A stretch of DNA of 64,000 bases from Plasmopara viticola. Its lineage: Eukaryota; Oomycota; Peronosporomycetes; Peronosporales; Peronosporaceae. Positions 11,461 through 23,984 of the stretch are shown piece after piece. Every line of letters begins with the position of its first letter. The first letter of the stretch is position 1. The DNA is taken from assembly GCA_001695595.3 (NCBI GenBank), contig MBPM02000006.1, positions 1,240,001 to 1,304,000 of the forward strand. The letters are read 5' to 3'. The notes under the pieces are model-generated. The model saw only the letters and a list, made by a program, of their open reading frames with translations, did not search any database and was not told where the DNA came from. The position numbers and the translations under genes are program-made.

Positions 11461-14029
11461 CTATTAGTTATTGTGACACACACCAGATTCGTGCATTTAA
11501 AATTAAATTTTGAGCATTGTTGTATTCATAGAAAATTGTTAGAGCTATCGCTCTAAGGATGAACTATTGATTTGTTATAAATTATGTGACAGAGCAAATT
11601 CGACTGAACGTAAATCCCAAAAGTAGCCCATATGCAGCATCTCCTCACTAAAAACGTCATGCTTCGTGCTGTGTTTTGATGTATTATGAATATTTTATTG
11701 CTTGCAGATGCGTCTGGTGTCTTTCGCGTGTGTAATTGGCAATTATTTATGTGAACAGGATATTGTTTGGCCTTCCAGTCGTGCAAGAACATATCTTGTC
11801 AGAGATACTGAGTGGAATAGAATTCTTCTTCCTTGTAATCAAGCCCCTGAAAGCGCGAAATGGCACCTTGTACTTGCATGACACCAACGCTTTGCTTCTC
11901 AATAGAACATACAGAGCCCATCACACATCACACTGTCGTCGAAGTGTATCGACCTGCCTATCACAAAGGTGTCGTATGCCATCATCAGGAGGGATGATCA
12001 TAGAAATTTGTACGTATTATAAAGCAGCGATTCAATCTATATCTCTCTTAAGATTTGATTATTCGCTCTTGATTTAAGTCGAATAAAAAAGGTATTAATC
12101 CGATTATATACTAGTTATCTCATTAATTACTTAGTCGGCAAAATGGCCTTTTATAGGCCTTTTATATCTGGCTTGCATTAAGATACATATGCCATTTTGC
12201 ATTATTGTGCTGAAGCTATAAATTATAACATCGCGACCTTTTTTTTTACTAGCACACAATTCATGTTGAGCATCACGTCAATATTTATCAAAATTTATCA
12301 AAATTCATATGCTTTAGGTCTTACCTACATGATTAGCCGTTACGATTAAACTTACCTTTTTACTCAAAGAATAAGAAGCAGCAGAGGTGAATGTAGAAGG
12401 TTGTAAAGTGTATGTATCATGTCTGCTCTGCTACAGCTTTCTAAAAAAACTTTTAGTCACGCCATCGAATGCTGACTTTCTGGTTTCAATTTTTAGCTTT
12501 TATAAACTAAGCATAATTAGCTAAAGATCCGCATAACAATGTGCGGCGTTCTGTCGTATCTCCTACTCACTACTACTGTCGTACACTTTGAGGCTCGACA
12601 GGACTAATTTGAAACAGGCACACAAGTCGCTAGGGACCCAAAGCCTTTGTCAGCATGTCTTTCAACTGGCCGACCGTCGACATGTACTCGACCTCAAAAT
12701 GTCTTGAAGCAACACTCTAGTCGATGAAGTGGTGTCGCATATTGCCGTGTTTGGTGCTGAGGTAACCGCCGATGTTACTTGCAAGTCTGATTGTATTTGA
12801 TTTTCTTTACATACTATTATCGCTTACATTGACTTATGACCGAGATTATCGTACTTCGCATTTACCCTGCCTCCACTATTCGCACTACCACCATTTGCAA
12901 GAGCGTCAACTCACGATTGATGCATCACCACCGATCTTAGCATTCAGCGTCGGTCACACTAGTTGGCTCAATCTTCATCCGTGTATGCTGTAGCATAAAC
13001 ATCGCTGATGTCGTCATAAGTGTCCTCGAAGTTCTAACTTTTCAATGAAAAAATTTAAAGCACAGCTCTTCACTGCGGCTGACCTGAATTCCCACGAAGC
13101 GCGAGAGTGTATGGCAGCATACGCAGTATCTGGTTCGTCACATGCTGTCTAATGCCTGAAGGCTTCATCTCCACTTCTACTTTTTTGCTATCTAATGTAT
13201 CTCTCTCGCAATTTAGTAGACTGACGGTCAAGTTAGTTTGGCCCATTCACTACGTCGTCACTATATCAAGTTTGTCAAATTAAATGTATTTTCTACACAA
13301 GCATGATCCATCTCATTATAAAAATAAAGTTGGCTTTCCTCCCACTAACGAAGTTGGAGAGGTGCATTCAAATGTTTTATTTCTTTATCGTATAAACAGC
13401 GTTGATTATGTTTCGACATATAGAAAATTGAAGATGACCTTACTTTAGCGATAGACGAAGATGAACTGGTCCGCCACGCTGCCTCAATCATTAAATAAAG
13501 ATAGTATCAGCCGTCTTGGTCCATGCACTTTTGTGACAATTTTCACCTCTATTTTATGATTGATATAATGAAGATGCTTGGGAGAGAGGCCCAGTCACTA
13601 CGCTTAATACGTATACTACTGAGCAGTGCTCGCGGGTGAGTGCAAGCCGTGAACAGCGGAGTCAGTATACCGTCAAGGATTTAAAGGCATTGTCATTGAG
13701 ATACGTGAAGTGGCGCATCATACATCGGACAAAACACACAAAATAGCGTTCAATGAACACCATACAATTGATGCCCTTGGAAAGCCATGAAAAGCGCTCA
13801 TCGTGGGCAATCCCCCCTTAGTGTCAGGCTTGACATAATCAATTAAAGACCAAGGCGTATGGAACGACCTCTTTCAGGTGTGCCCTTCAAATGCACGTAA
13901 GGTAATTTACCGATCAAGATATATTTTAGTCTAAGATATATCAACACCAGAAGACACTAACTCCGACTTTTTCCATGTACGGCCCATACTAAATGGTTTC
14001 ACAAAATTTAAGAAGGTCTACTGGGACAA
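11461..14029. other. Mostly gene-less stretch
   Basis: Apart from the possible Ulp1-protease relic at 11780-11990, I find no supportable gene, RNA or repeat. Open frames are short and show no family motifs. Confidence 0.45.
11780..11990 (+). pseudogene. Possible Ulp1/C48 cysteine protease relic
   Basis: One frame reads NRILLPCNQAPESAKWHLVLA and is then cut by a stop. The spacing of an ILLP-N segment before a WHLVLA segment recalls the Ulp1 catalytic region, where a His-Trp pair starts the strand before the catalytic Asp; here Trp-His replaces His-Trp. Ulp1-like domains are often carried by MULE transposons, and a MULE relic lies about 2 kb away. The match is short and decayed, so this is a weak call. 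Confidence 0.3.
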
Positions 14030-14033
14030 TGAA

Positions 14034-14918
14034 AAAATATACCTTTTTTAAAGTCAAATGGAAAAAATTCTCCTCCAAAACAAAAAATGATGAAAAAGCA
14101 AAAAAATATACCTAGCAATAAATATTTCTGCAAAAATATACATGTAAGAAATACAAAATAGAGAATTTATGCTAATTTTACCGCATACAATCTTTGAAAA
14201 GTTGGTCAAGATGCAATGCAAACAGAGAAATGGTGCGGAATCAAATCCACTTTTTACAAAATGGCTCGAATTTGCTGGACAGACCAAACAATAATGGGTG
14301 GTTTCGTCTTATGCTACCAATTGCATCTTGAAGTGTACGAGAAAACAATTCAAGTATGTCCAAGTTCAACTACATCGCTTGTTGTGTTGGCTCAAATAAG
14401 AACAAACAAGCCAATGAAGTATGCTATTGAGGTACGTACCAGTGGTACCTGCACATGCGGTTATGTGTAGGATAAATTTGCCCGATGTCGACACCTCATA
14501 GCAGCACGTGCAGGATTGTTATTTGGGAATATGTGGTCAACCAAAACGTTTCTACATGCCCACGATGAAGCACTCGAAGTGAAGCCGTTTGTGACCGAGA
14601 CTGAATGGTAAAGAGTGAGCCACGTCAACCACATCCGTCTAAAAGAAAAGGTCGACCAAAAAAGAATCGAATCGAACCACAGCATGCTACATTAGAAGTT
14701 GATGCGCCAAAATGTGTTTATCGATGCGGCAGCTGTGGTCAAGTGGCAAACAACGTCGATGCACCAGTACGCGCAGCATAACGCGCAGCATAAAAGTATA
14801 ATTCTTTTGTGAGTTAGGTACCTTATTTTGTTATAGTATTTTTTAATAGAGTTTTTTCATTTTGGTGGAAAAATTGGGTAGATTTTTTCCGTTTAATTAT
14901 ATTTTTTCCATTCTCTAC
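14034..14918 (+). mobile_element. Deleted MULE relic with SWIM zinc finger and AT-hook tail
   Basis: Similar AT-rich inverted ends lie at about 14034-14100 (AATGAAAAAATATACC) and 14845-14918 (ending TTTTTTCCATTCTCTAC). Inside, the plus strand reads YAIEVRTSGTCTCGYV, a stop, then DKFARCRHLIAARAGLL, a CxC-x9-CxH SWIM zinc finger (Cys codons 14450-14458, Cys-His 14486-14494). At about 14610-14760 it reads SKRKGRPKKNRIEPQ (AT-hook) followed by a Cys-rich CVYRCGSCGQ knuckle. This order is the C-terminus of MULE transposases. The catalytic core is missing and a stop breaks the SWIM domain, so it is not autonomous. The two ends match only partly. Confidence 0.7.
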
Positions 14919-15475
14919 AAATTCGGCATATTCTAGCAATTTCATGGTGTAGTATTTAGAATATGCAGCTATTACCGGTATATATGGCCGGCGCTACCAA
15001 GAGCTCAACTTTAGGTAACGGCCAATTAAAACCGGCTTACAATCCTAACATATGGACAAGATGTAAAGTAACATCGACTACAAACTCGCTGAGAGCCTCA
15101 CAGAACAGATACAATCATAGAGCAAGAAACTACGATGGGCATTCCACACTCTGACCTCGACACCATCTTTCTCCACATTATAGACTCGGTTCCCTAGGTT
15201 TTCCTCGCAGCGTAAACCAACAGGATGTGTTTGGCATGCACAGACAATGATTGGTATGTCTGGACCACGAAATGTAAGGTATGTCTCTGACGTCACTACC
15301 TACAGATACTTGCGTTTTTAGCATGTCTCGTGCAAGTATTACGCACTTCACATCTCTGCATCTACTCCACATCTCTTGTATCTACGCCATATGCTATTTG
15401 AACTTTCTTAAAAGTCAAGGTGTGCCTTATTTCTGTCTGAAGTTGTTTGCATCGTCTTAATTATTCTATCAAGTG

Positions 15476-15676
15476 TCACACAAAATTGGGAAAGCCGAAA
15501 GATGTGTCCTCGGATTGCACGGATGGTGCGTCCTTTTTTCCAGGAATCAGCATTTCGACGTTGCAACATGGCCACAAATCGTACAAAACACAAATGTCTC
15601 CGTGCACACTTAAGTACTCGGTTTTCAATTTGGTATGCGTAAGATTATATATCTTTTGCATCAGCGCCGATATCAT
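15476..15676 (-). other. Divergent upstream small ORF, repeated in other units
   Basis: A 66-codon frame containing YLSVHGDICVLYDLWPC and VEMLIPGKK lies about 520 nt upstream of GH6-2 on the opposite strand. Related frames occur at 23268-23477 (-) and 63317-63553 (+), the latter beside a GH6 relic; the inverted copy near 38660-38780 is cut short, and the spacer copy near 31100 has a deletion. No known domain. It may be no more than conserved repeat sequence. Confidence 0.25.
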
Positions 15677-16142
15677 ATGTGCACACGTACTATTTTACAC
15701 CTCAACAATGATGCCTTAATGATGTGCAAATTTTGGCCAATTCGCAAAGATAAGACAAAGCTAAGAAATGCGTGTGAGCTCAATAAACCTTCGATCTACA
15801 AGTACGCTAGCCTTTGTCACAATAAATCATCTCGAGTCTCTCACCAGGTCACTCAATTTTAAAGGCAATGCGCCAAAAAGCACAAATTAGTATAAGCTAA
15901 TCATTTTACGAATGGCGGAAGAGTGTACTATGTAGCTTTTGCTTAAAAGGAGATAGCCTACCGCACACAAGGAGGAGTTGACCAAAATATTGTGCAGCAG
16001 CGATGTTGAGGGATAAAGAATCTTGTTGGAATTGGCATTGCACATTGCATTGAGCCTATGTGTCGACTGCCGATCTCAGCTGCCATTCCTGGTCGTGCAC
16101 GAGGCAGCACTTTGCTTGAGATTTATCTTCGACAACGTTGCT

Positions 16143-16156
16143 TCATTCTCAAATTT
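16143..16156 (+). promoter_or_regulatory. Inr/FPR core promoter of GH6-2
   Basis: TCATTCTCAAATTT matches the oomycete Inr plus flanking promoter region consensus (TCATTYYNCAWTTT) at 13 of 14 positions, 38-51 nt upstream of the ATG. This position supports transcription starting here and translation starting at 16194. Confidence 0.7.
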
Positions 16157-16193
16157 GCACCTTAGCGCGCAACACAACCATCCTCTTCGTACC

Positions 16194-17463
16194 ATGACCA
16201 AGACATTGCATTCGGCCATCTCAATGGCATCGCTCGCTTTGAGCTTGTCTACTCTCAGCGTTGATGCGGACAAGTTATGTTCCATTCCGCCAATTTCATA
16301 TGGTCTCGCCAAGTCCGAGTACCCACACCTTTCGTATGCAATCGATGCCTTGGAGGAGTACCCCATTGCTGCATGGTACACTGATCGTCTGTCGCCCACT
16401 GATCGAGCCACGATGCTTCAAAACATCACTTCTGCGTGTTCCGAGGACTCGCTCATGACCATTGTCGTTTACGGTCTCCCAAACAAGGACTGTCAAAGTG
16501 GAGTCTCAACTGCTGGTTCGGTCCATAGCACGGCCGCTTACGAGGAGTTCCTCAACGATCTGACTACCGGCGTTGGTGACCGAAAGGTGCTTTATATCAT
16601 CGAGCCTGATGCTGCTGCACTCCAAGTGGATGATACTGGTTGCGGTGAAAAATTGGAATACCTTGAGAATCTCAAAATTGCTATTGAAGCCCTTTCGGCA
16701 AACGCTAACGCGGAGCTGTACTTGGATCTTGGCTACTGGACGATCATGTATGAACATCTATTTTTGAAGGTCATCCCTGTCGTTGAGGAACTCAATGCGT
16801 CGAAGCGCTTACGCGGCATCGTTCTCAACACACGCAACTACCGTAGCACCTCCGAGATGGTCGAGTTTTGCGCTAAATTTCGAAATGCCACCCAATCGAC
16901 TGAACTAAATTGTATCATCGACACGAGCAGGAACTATGTGTACGTGTTTCGCTTGTTGACGCGACGGATAGTGTCTCGTATCACTAACTTTTCTGTTTTG
17001 TTATTATCTACATAGTGCACCTCCAAATGAGGATCATTGCAACAATCCCACGGCAGGTATTGGTGCCCCACCTACGTCGGAAACCAACTTGCCAAATGTG
17101 GATTACTTAATGTGGATCAAAGCCCCAGGGGAGAGCGACGATGTTTGCAACGGAAGTCCGGAGGTCGGCGTTTTTTACGAGGCGGCTTTTGAAAAGCTGT
17201 GGAACCAAGGTTACTTGGTTCATGAGCTTGGTATGGAACCGATCGTATCAGTAGACACCACTGCTCCACCAATGATCCAGTCTATGACCCCTATCACTCA
17301 GTCTGAGACCCCTGTCACCCCCGTTGTTCAGTCGGAGACCCTTGTTGCTCAGTCGGAGGCTCCCGTTTTTCAGTCGGAGACCCCCGTTGTTCAGTCGGAG
17401 ACCCCTGTTTTTCAGTCGGAGGCCCCCGTTACTCAGTCTGAGGCCCCTATCACCCAGTCTTAG
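16194..17463 (+). CDS. Secreted GH6 cellobiohydrolase-type protein (GH6-2)
   Basis: Exons 16194-16939 and 17016-17463 with a 76-nt phase-2 intron (GTACGT...ACATAG); 397 aa. A signal peptide (about residues 1-25, MTKTLHSAISMASLALS) leads into a single GH6 domain. Tyr93 and Asp99 lie in VVYGLPNKDC (general acid), Asp139 in IIEPDA, Asp178 in AELYLDLG, and Glu288/Asp290 in IKAPGESDD. Cys257 and Cys293 fit the conserved disulfide near the active site. The residue before Cys257 is His (NEDHCNN) where fungal Cel6A and GH6-1/-6 have Trp. The tail after about residue 330 is seven-residue SETPVxQ repeats, longer than in GH6-3. No carbohydrate-binding module is visible. It sits at the head of tandem unit 1. 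Confidence 0.93.
17256..17460 (+). repeat. Coding minisatellite in the GH6-2 tail
   Basis: A degenerate 21-bp period (TCGGAGACCCCCGTTGTTCAG type) encodes SETPVxQ repeats, with about seven clear copies plus variants. Copy number differs from GH6-3 and GH6-4, accounting for most of the length difference (397 against 376 aa). Confidence 0.8.
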
Positions 17464-18300
17464 ACCCGGAATTAATGACGTGTAGGACATCAAATTATGT
17501 CTAATATAGGCGTTTGAACTTCAAAATTCTACGAGCCAATTAACTTAGATTTTTTGGATGTGCAAGAAAATCTCTAGCGTTTAGAGGTGTCAAGGAATCT
17601 TTTGTATTTGTCATATTTGATTTACATCTTGATTGTAGAATAGTTGCGTCGCCACTATTGCTGTGTATTGTGCTCTTTTTTTCAAAGCTTGAACTGGACC
17701 GAGGTGTAGCTGTGAGATTTCAAGTTCTGATATTTAGCGAGGTAATTGTAATATGTATTATCAGGTGTGTTTTATCAGAATAGCTGGAAATTTACATGGG
17801 CTCAGCCGAAAGCAAGCATAAGAGAATTCAAAAACTCGCAGGATACGCTTACAAACCGGAAAGTCTCAATGCAATTGTTAACGAGGGACTTTACCAACTC
17901 TTAGGAGTAGGGACGCTGTCAATGCCGGCCAAACCTTTATGTTTAATAAGTAGTCTGGTAGTTGTTTACATGTAGCCTAAGGCTAGTTCGGCCGGCGAGA
18001 CTGTCGTTTTTTTCTTAAGTGATACTAAAACATGAAACCTATCAGACGAACGACTCCAACACTTTGCATGCTCTATAACTGCAAAGCTGAATTACAGGAG
18101 GTCTAACAAGATCCATAAGATTATGTACATTTAGGAAAATATAGTTGAGTACGCATCGGTTCAATTGTATTGTCGAAAAAGGACGGCTATAACGCACGCT
18201 ATTGGTTAATGCCTACATTTTTTGCGTCGTGACCTGAGTTGTGGCGTGCGTTGAAGCGTCCTTTATGCGCCACTCCACGCTTAGAATGGTGAATGCATTC
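17464..18300. other. Downstream noncoding part of unit 1
   Basis: No gene seen. The region is collinear with 25192-26050 and, inverted, with 36050-36909, with indels and substitutions between units. Confidence 0.55.
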
Positions 18301-18349
18301 GACTTACGAGAATCCGATAGGTCGTCAATCTATTGGAATCAGGTCTGAT

Positions 18350-18990
18350 GCGCTTAACGATGCAATCGACTCAAAAGAGCAGAAATGCAGACAAACTTGT
18401 ACAAGTCCAACAGAGGGTGTTGGCAACGTGTAAGTGACGTAGTTGCATAGCGGTCGTATCTCTCAATGAATGCGGTACAACTGCAATAAAATGTGTGTTT
18501 CGCGTACTTTAGTATCTTAAGCCAATTAGGTACTTACGATAGCAACGTCAGCGATATGAGCTGAAATATACACGGACGCAGATTTGGCCGTAATATTGGC
18601 GACCATCGTTCCGCAGCGAGGACGGTGGTAATGATCGAAGGTGCGTCAACAACTTTCGAGTCAAGTTAAGTAATGGACGGTGACTATGATTTTGGCAGAT
18701 TATATGACTTTTCATTAATGTGTGCAAGAAAAGCTGTGGGTTCGTGCAAACGTGAGGGATGTGTGGGTCACGATTGATGGAATCCACGTTGCTTCACAAA
18801 AATGATTTAGAAAGATTTGGAATTTTAAGTAATACTAGCTGAAAACCAAAGCCCAAGCACATAATCATGCGTCACCAATTTATGTAGGAAAATCTTGTTC
18901 GAGACACGATCGTGATCAAATTCTTGTCAGCTGACAGTCGTGCGGACGAAGGGCTCTAAGCCTTAAACAACTTGTGTTTCCAGTGTAGAT
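18350..18990 (+). pseudogene. Copia RT/RNase H debris in unit 1
   Basis: Frames on the plus strand, better preserved in the paralogous unit 2, retain a VLATCTRT-like block, an AEIYTDAD.A..TGDHRS block (RNase H, compare SDADW..DDRRS in the intact Copia here), and PKHIIMRHQFM plus VIKFLSADSRADEGL. These correspond to the RTKHVDIRHHFIRE and LADMLTKAL end of Copia pol. Stops and frameshifts are frequent. Confidence 0.6.
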
Positions 18991-19099
18991 TGTATGCTTC
19001 AAGCCCAAGAGCGTACAACAGAAAAGGAATAAGTTGAGGAAGTTGATGCAAGGCCACATCTTGCTCGACGGAATTTTTTATCCATTTTGCATCATGAGC

Positions 19100-20000
19100 A
19101 TCATCCCCTGTACTTCCACTATTTTTTTTGAAGCAGAATGCTGGTGATTTGTCGCCTTGAAGATTGCACCAATATCATCCTCGACGACGAAAGTGAATGC
19201 GGTGTATATTCCGCCCTCTTAAGCTATCGCAGTTGGATTCACCGGTTCATTTGTCCTGCATTTGCTTCAAGTCAACTATCCGAGAAAAAATGAGCTCTAG
19301 TTATCACAAAGAAGTTATTATCACAAAAGCTTACGGCTCATCGTCGTCATCTTGGCGTCCTCTCGGTGACATTGGCATGAGCAAAACACTGCGATCCGAT
19401 TACACACAAATACTGACTTTAGCGGCTGGTTGACGCCCACTTCGTACGTTTCATAATGTGCCGCTTTTGTCGGGCAAGCGCTATAGAAATCACTTTCGCC
19501 TCGCGCATTCTGTTGAGTGCTCAATTTGAAAGCTTCGCAACACTGTTCTGTTGCGGGTTGTATGTCACCGTTCGATGATGCAAGATATCATTCACGGTAC
19601 AGACCTCGGCAGCCTTCCTATTCACTGACTCGGTGCCATAACCCGATTCAGACGTTGCACCCATAGAGCGCCCAGCTATCACCTCACTCTTGGTGTTCAC
19701 GAAGTATGCCACCTCGAGCCGCAAAATCATATTCACAAAAGTCAGCACAAACCCTGCACCCCCCTTTGAGACTTTTATCGGTCCCACCACGTCCGTGAGT
19801 ACGAGCTTCAGGACACTCGATGTCTTTGTAAGTGACCATACCGGAAATGAACTAGTTTGCTATCCAAGCATCTTTAGTACAGCTTCCCAAAGTCCTGCTT
19901 CTTTGCCGGCACCCTTCTTATAGTCCTGTGTTCAAGCTAGACCGCACAGTTCAAATGTTTTAAGCAATCATGTCCGGGATGTTACTGTGCCAATAAATTT
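19100..20000 (-). pseudogene. Copia integrase debris in unit 1, opposite orientation
   Basis: The minus frame at 19521-19790 reads VGPIKVSKGGAGFVLTFVN and HHRTVTYNPQQN, corresponding to VGPMKTLSKGGARYILTFVD and HQRTVPYSPQQNG of a Copia integrase core. Further on, 19340-19420 reads CFAHANVTERTPR, like the integrase C-terminal FGSxCFAHVP segment. Upstream frames to about 20900 may be gag remains. It runs tail to tail with the RNase H debris on the plus strand, so at least two fragments were joined or an internal inversion happened. Confidence 0.65.
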
Positions 20001-22750
20001 ATTTCTAGAAATCACATCGTAACGAAATGGAAGAAGTTATACATCGCCACCTTTGTGACACAATCGAATTAGTTGTAAGCCGATAGTTAACATATGTTGA
20101 TCGCCGAAATGTGCAAAGCGTCTGCCATCTTGGATCGCAAGCCGTCCAAATCAGTAAGGCTATATGTAATTTTGCCAGTCTCTCACGATTTTTTGCCGTA
20201 CCCAATGTGGACCTCAAAGAGCTTTCATTATCTCGTGATAATGGAATGATTGTCAAGATCAGATTTTATGTACGCTCTAGCCCCAAAATCCTTAAACAGT
20301 CACTACACTGTCTTGGCCAAATGAAAACAATACCGATCTATGAATTTCGACGCGCTCGACAGAATGTTGGTGGGCTGTGACATGACGGATCATCCCATCT
20401 ATCGCGGTCGACGTACTTTGGGCTCTTTAAATAAGCTACAGTAATGTCGTTTCGTCATCATCACACAATTGTGAAGCTTCTACCGATGGAGGGACTCACT
20501 AAGCATATATCACACCCAAATAGCGGAGTTAGTCTAGTGCTTCACCGTGCAATAAAAGGCGATTGTTCGGAGGTTGTTCAGCAACCGCAACTCTGCAATC
20601 CCAGCATTTGGCTTTTCAACTTATAGACGCGCCAGCAGATCATTTTTCTGGCATCACCCGCATGAAAAAGTTCGAGTAAAAGTGGTTGGTTGTCGCGTCT
20701 TGCGATGTCATCAGAATTCTTCGAAGAAGTCGATAATGATGAGATTTGAGTGCTTTCGACCTGAGGTAGGGTTGCGCACAGAAGAGGAAAAAATTAAAGT
20801 TGGTCCTTGATTCACTTTCCTCTGCTATCTTTAGATCATTTATTTTAGATTCCGTGTTTAGTGATGTCATTCATTGAGATCGTTCCAGTGGCGTTGGTTA
20901 ATGACGTCGTTTTCAGTAAGGTCACGATATCAGAGCATGGCGTCACATCGCTACAAGAGCCTTTATCATTATCTGTTTTGCAGCCCTTGGAGGAATACGA
21001 GTCTTCAGATCAACAGTAAGCACAGGCTGCTAATCACTCACGCCAGACCTCCTTTCCTTGTATTCAGCCTTAGTGTCAAATCGCCGAGCTTTTGTAAGCT
21101 ACACTAGCTGTAAATTTCTTGAAATATTAAAGTAGTCTGGCCTTCTCCATTTACGATAGCTATGCAAAAGAGTCTAGCACAGAAGAGGCGTACGGTAAAC
21201 GACTATTCACTATCCTTGTTCTCCACGAGTGCGGAAGATGCAGTTCGCAAAGGCTTTAATCTGACTTACTTTCGTCTTACGTATAATTGGACCCTGCAAT
21301 TCATCCTAAAGTCCTCGTCGTTATGTACTTTTCGACGTAGTTAATATGCAAACAGAAGAAGATGACCAGGAGCCCCGCTTTTAAATTTTTGATAAACAAC
21401 AAGTTTATCTCGTTGATCCACCATTATGTGAATAACAGGAACAAACCTTGCAGATAACTTCACAGTACAAATATTTTCATAGGCCGAAATAAACTACAGT
21501 GATCATCCCAACCTTCGACCTCGATACATGTTTATCTCCACGTGACAGACTTAATCTGCGTCAAGTTCTTCCTCGTAACCTACCCCAACCAAGATGCGTC
21601 AGTGCGCTGAAGACAAAACAGCACTCAACTCGAAAATACGAGTGCTTGCTCTTATTGCTACAGGCTATTTTTTAGAGCTAAAAACGCAAGAAACCTTTAC
21701 TGCTCTTTGTCTCGACCTTAAAGTGGACTAAAAAGTGAATGTTTTAGATGTACTTGTTTATTAATTGACGTCGACGCATTGCCAAGAGAAAGATGACCAA
21801 TGTGTAGTGTTTGAGTGGATAAAAAGATGATTCAGAGGCTAGCGTACACGTACATATCTAAGCGACGTGAAACTATTACAACGTCTTAAAACTTTATTTA
21901 CTTTTTGTCGGGGTCAGATATTGGGACATGCACATCTAAAGCTTCAACATATTACCAAGCATGCTACTGCCGATTATTGACTCGAAATGCCGTCGCGTCG
22001 TACTTCTTGGGATAAGTAAGCAAGATCTTCACGATTGGAAATACAATCTTCGGCTCTGCTGACATCTGTTCGCCACTTTGAATGCATCGTCAGTGCTTGA
22101 CAAAGAAAGTTGCTGCTTGAAATGTGTATGGCTAGCGTCTATATGTTTCGTCGTGTGAAATTTCGCCGAAATAATTCTAACGAAGCAACCAACGTAAGAG
22201 ACGGTAAACAAAGGAGTTAATGTAAAGCAAGATTGACGAATAACAATTGGTGTAGACGTTTAAAATCAAACAAAATAACTTCACAATGCATGCTTTAAAG
22301 TTTGACATCCCTCTCGAAAAGGTCGAACAATGATTTTGCGAGACCTTCTAGCCAGCTTTGAGATTGTATATATTGTTGAATAGGCCCGACCCAGAAAATC
22401 ATTGCAAATTAAGAGGACAAGTTTAAAGATCGAGTTTAGGAATTGCCGTGATGAAGCACTTCTTTGCGACTTTTTAGCTACTGTTAGCAGCGTTACGGAA
22501 AGATATTGTTGCCAAATTTTGTGATTACAACTAATAAAATAACATATAATTGCTTACTTCGCATACGATAACGGTTGCTCGAAACTCGACATGGGTTTAT
22601 CATCTAAAGCATAGATAAAGAGTTGACGTATGAGTTGCTGACGACCAATGAGGACTACATGGAGTAAGGTAATAAGTCGGTTTTAGCACAGCCCAATAGC
22701 TACCGGTTTTCATGGTACAGTATTTAGAGTATACCTGATCATACCTGCCA
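20000..22750. other. Unit 1 noncoding remainder and segment S
   Basis: No gene is supported. About 21700-22750 is segment S, repeated at 29500-30535 (+), 31597-32650 (-) and 39290-40372 (-). It ends near a TACCGG..TATGGCC..AAGAGCTCAAC-type boundary shared by all copies. Confidence 0.55.
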
Positions 22751-23933
22751 CTACAGCAGCTGATACCGGCTTTTATGTTCGGCTTATATGGGAAGCTAGC
22801 AAGTGCTCAACTTTATGTAACGACCAATTAAAACCGACTTACAAATTTTAAATTTTAAATGTGTGAGCATATAAACAAGATGTGAAGTAATAACGACTAC
22901 CAACATTTATGTTATAAATATAATTACAGGTGAAAAAACTGCGATGGGCATTCCACACTTTGACCTCGACACATCTTCCTTTATATAATGAACTCGGTCT
23001 CCCTCAAGTTCTTCCTCGCAACGTAATCCAACAGGATGTGTTTGGCATGTACATACAATGAATGGTATGTCTGGGCTACGGTAAGTCTTTGACGTCACAA
23101 CAAACACTTGCGTTTTTAGCATGCCTCGTGCAAGTTTTACGCACTCCACATCTCTTTATCTACTCCAAATCTCTTGTTCTTACGCCATATGCTATTTGAA
23201 AGAAGTCAAGGTGTGCCCTTATTACTCTCTGAAATTGTTTGCATCGTCTTCTTTATTATATCAAGTGTCACACAAAAATTTTAGCCACTGACGAATCGAT
23301 AAGGGCGTCGATTGAGAAAGCCGAAAGATGTGTTCTAGGATTGCAAGGATGGTGCGTCCTTTTCCTAGGAATCAGCATTTCGACGTTGCGACATGGCCAC
23401 AAATTGTACAAAACACGAATGTCTCCGTGCAGAGGGAAGATATCTTTTGCATCAGCGCCATTATCATATGTGTGCATGTACTATTTTCCCCTCGAAAATG
23501 AGGCCTTTAATGATGTGCAAAATATTGCCAATTCGCAAAGATAAGAATAAGATAAGACATGCATGTGAGCTCAACAAACCTTCGATCTACAAGTACGCTA
23601 GCCTTTGTCACAATAAATCATCTCGAGTCTCTCACTTAGTCACTCACTTTTAATGGCAATGCGCCAAAAAGCACAAATTAGTATAAGCAAATCATTTTAC
23701 GGATGGCGGAAGAGTGTACTATGTAGCTTTTTCTTATAAGAAGATAGCCTACCGCACACAAGGAGGAGTTGACCAAAATATTGTGCAGCAGCGATGTTGA
23801 GGGATAAAGAATCTTGTTGGAATTGGTATTGCACATTGCATTGAGCCTACGTGTCGACTGCCGATCTCAGCTGCCATTCCTGGTCGTGCACGAGGCAGCA
23901 CTTTGCTTGAGATTTATCTTCGACAACGTTGCT

Positions 23934-23947
23934 TCATTTTCAAATTT
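23934..23947 (+). promoter_or_regulatory. Inr/FPR core promoter of GH6-3
   Basis: TCATTTTCAAATTT, one base from the GH6-2 motif, at the same distance (38-51 nt) before the ATG. Confidence 0.7.
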
Positions 23948-23984
23948 GCACCTTAGTGCGCACCACAACCATCCTCTTCGTACC

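Larger units (their letters stand above)
14940..22750. repeat. Tandem ~7.8-kb unit 1
   Basis: From TTTCATGGTGTAGTATTTAGA at 14940 the sequence is collinear with unit 2, whose gene starts are displaced by exactly 7791 bp (16194 and 23985). The order is upstream region (14940-16190), GH6-2, downstream noncoding (17464-18300), Copia RNase H debris on + (18350-18990), Copia integrase/gag debris on - (19100-20900), then noncoding and segment S (21700-22750). The gene part is nearly identical to unit 2, while the Copia part differs visibly by substitutions and indels. Confidence 0.85.

Noticed and set aside
16023..16193. N-terminal extension of GH6-2 (and the equivalents in GH6-3, -4 and -6) from the longest open frames
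   Set aside because: These frames begin at a non-ATG codon (TTG) and cross the core promoter motif. The ATG at 16194 gives a proper signal peptide and the same start in all six genes.
17248..17493. Repetitive minus-strand frame opposite the GH6 tail (LRLSNGGLRL-type)
   Set aside because: It is the antisense shadow of the coding minisatellite; the same happens in each GH6 copy.
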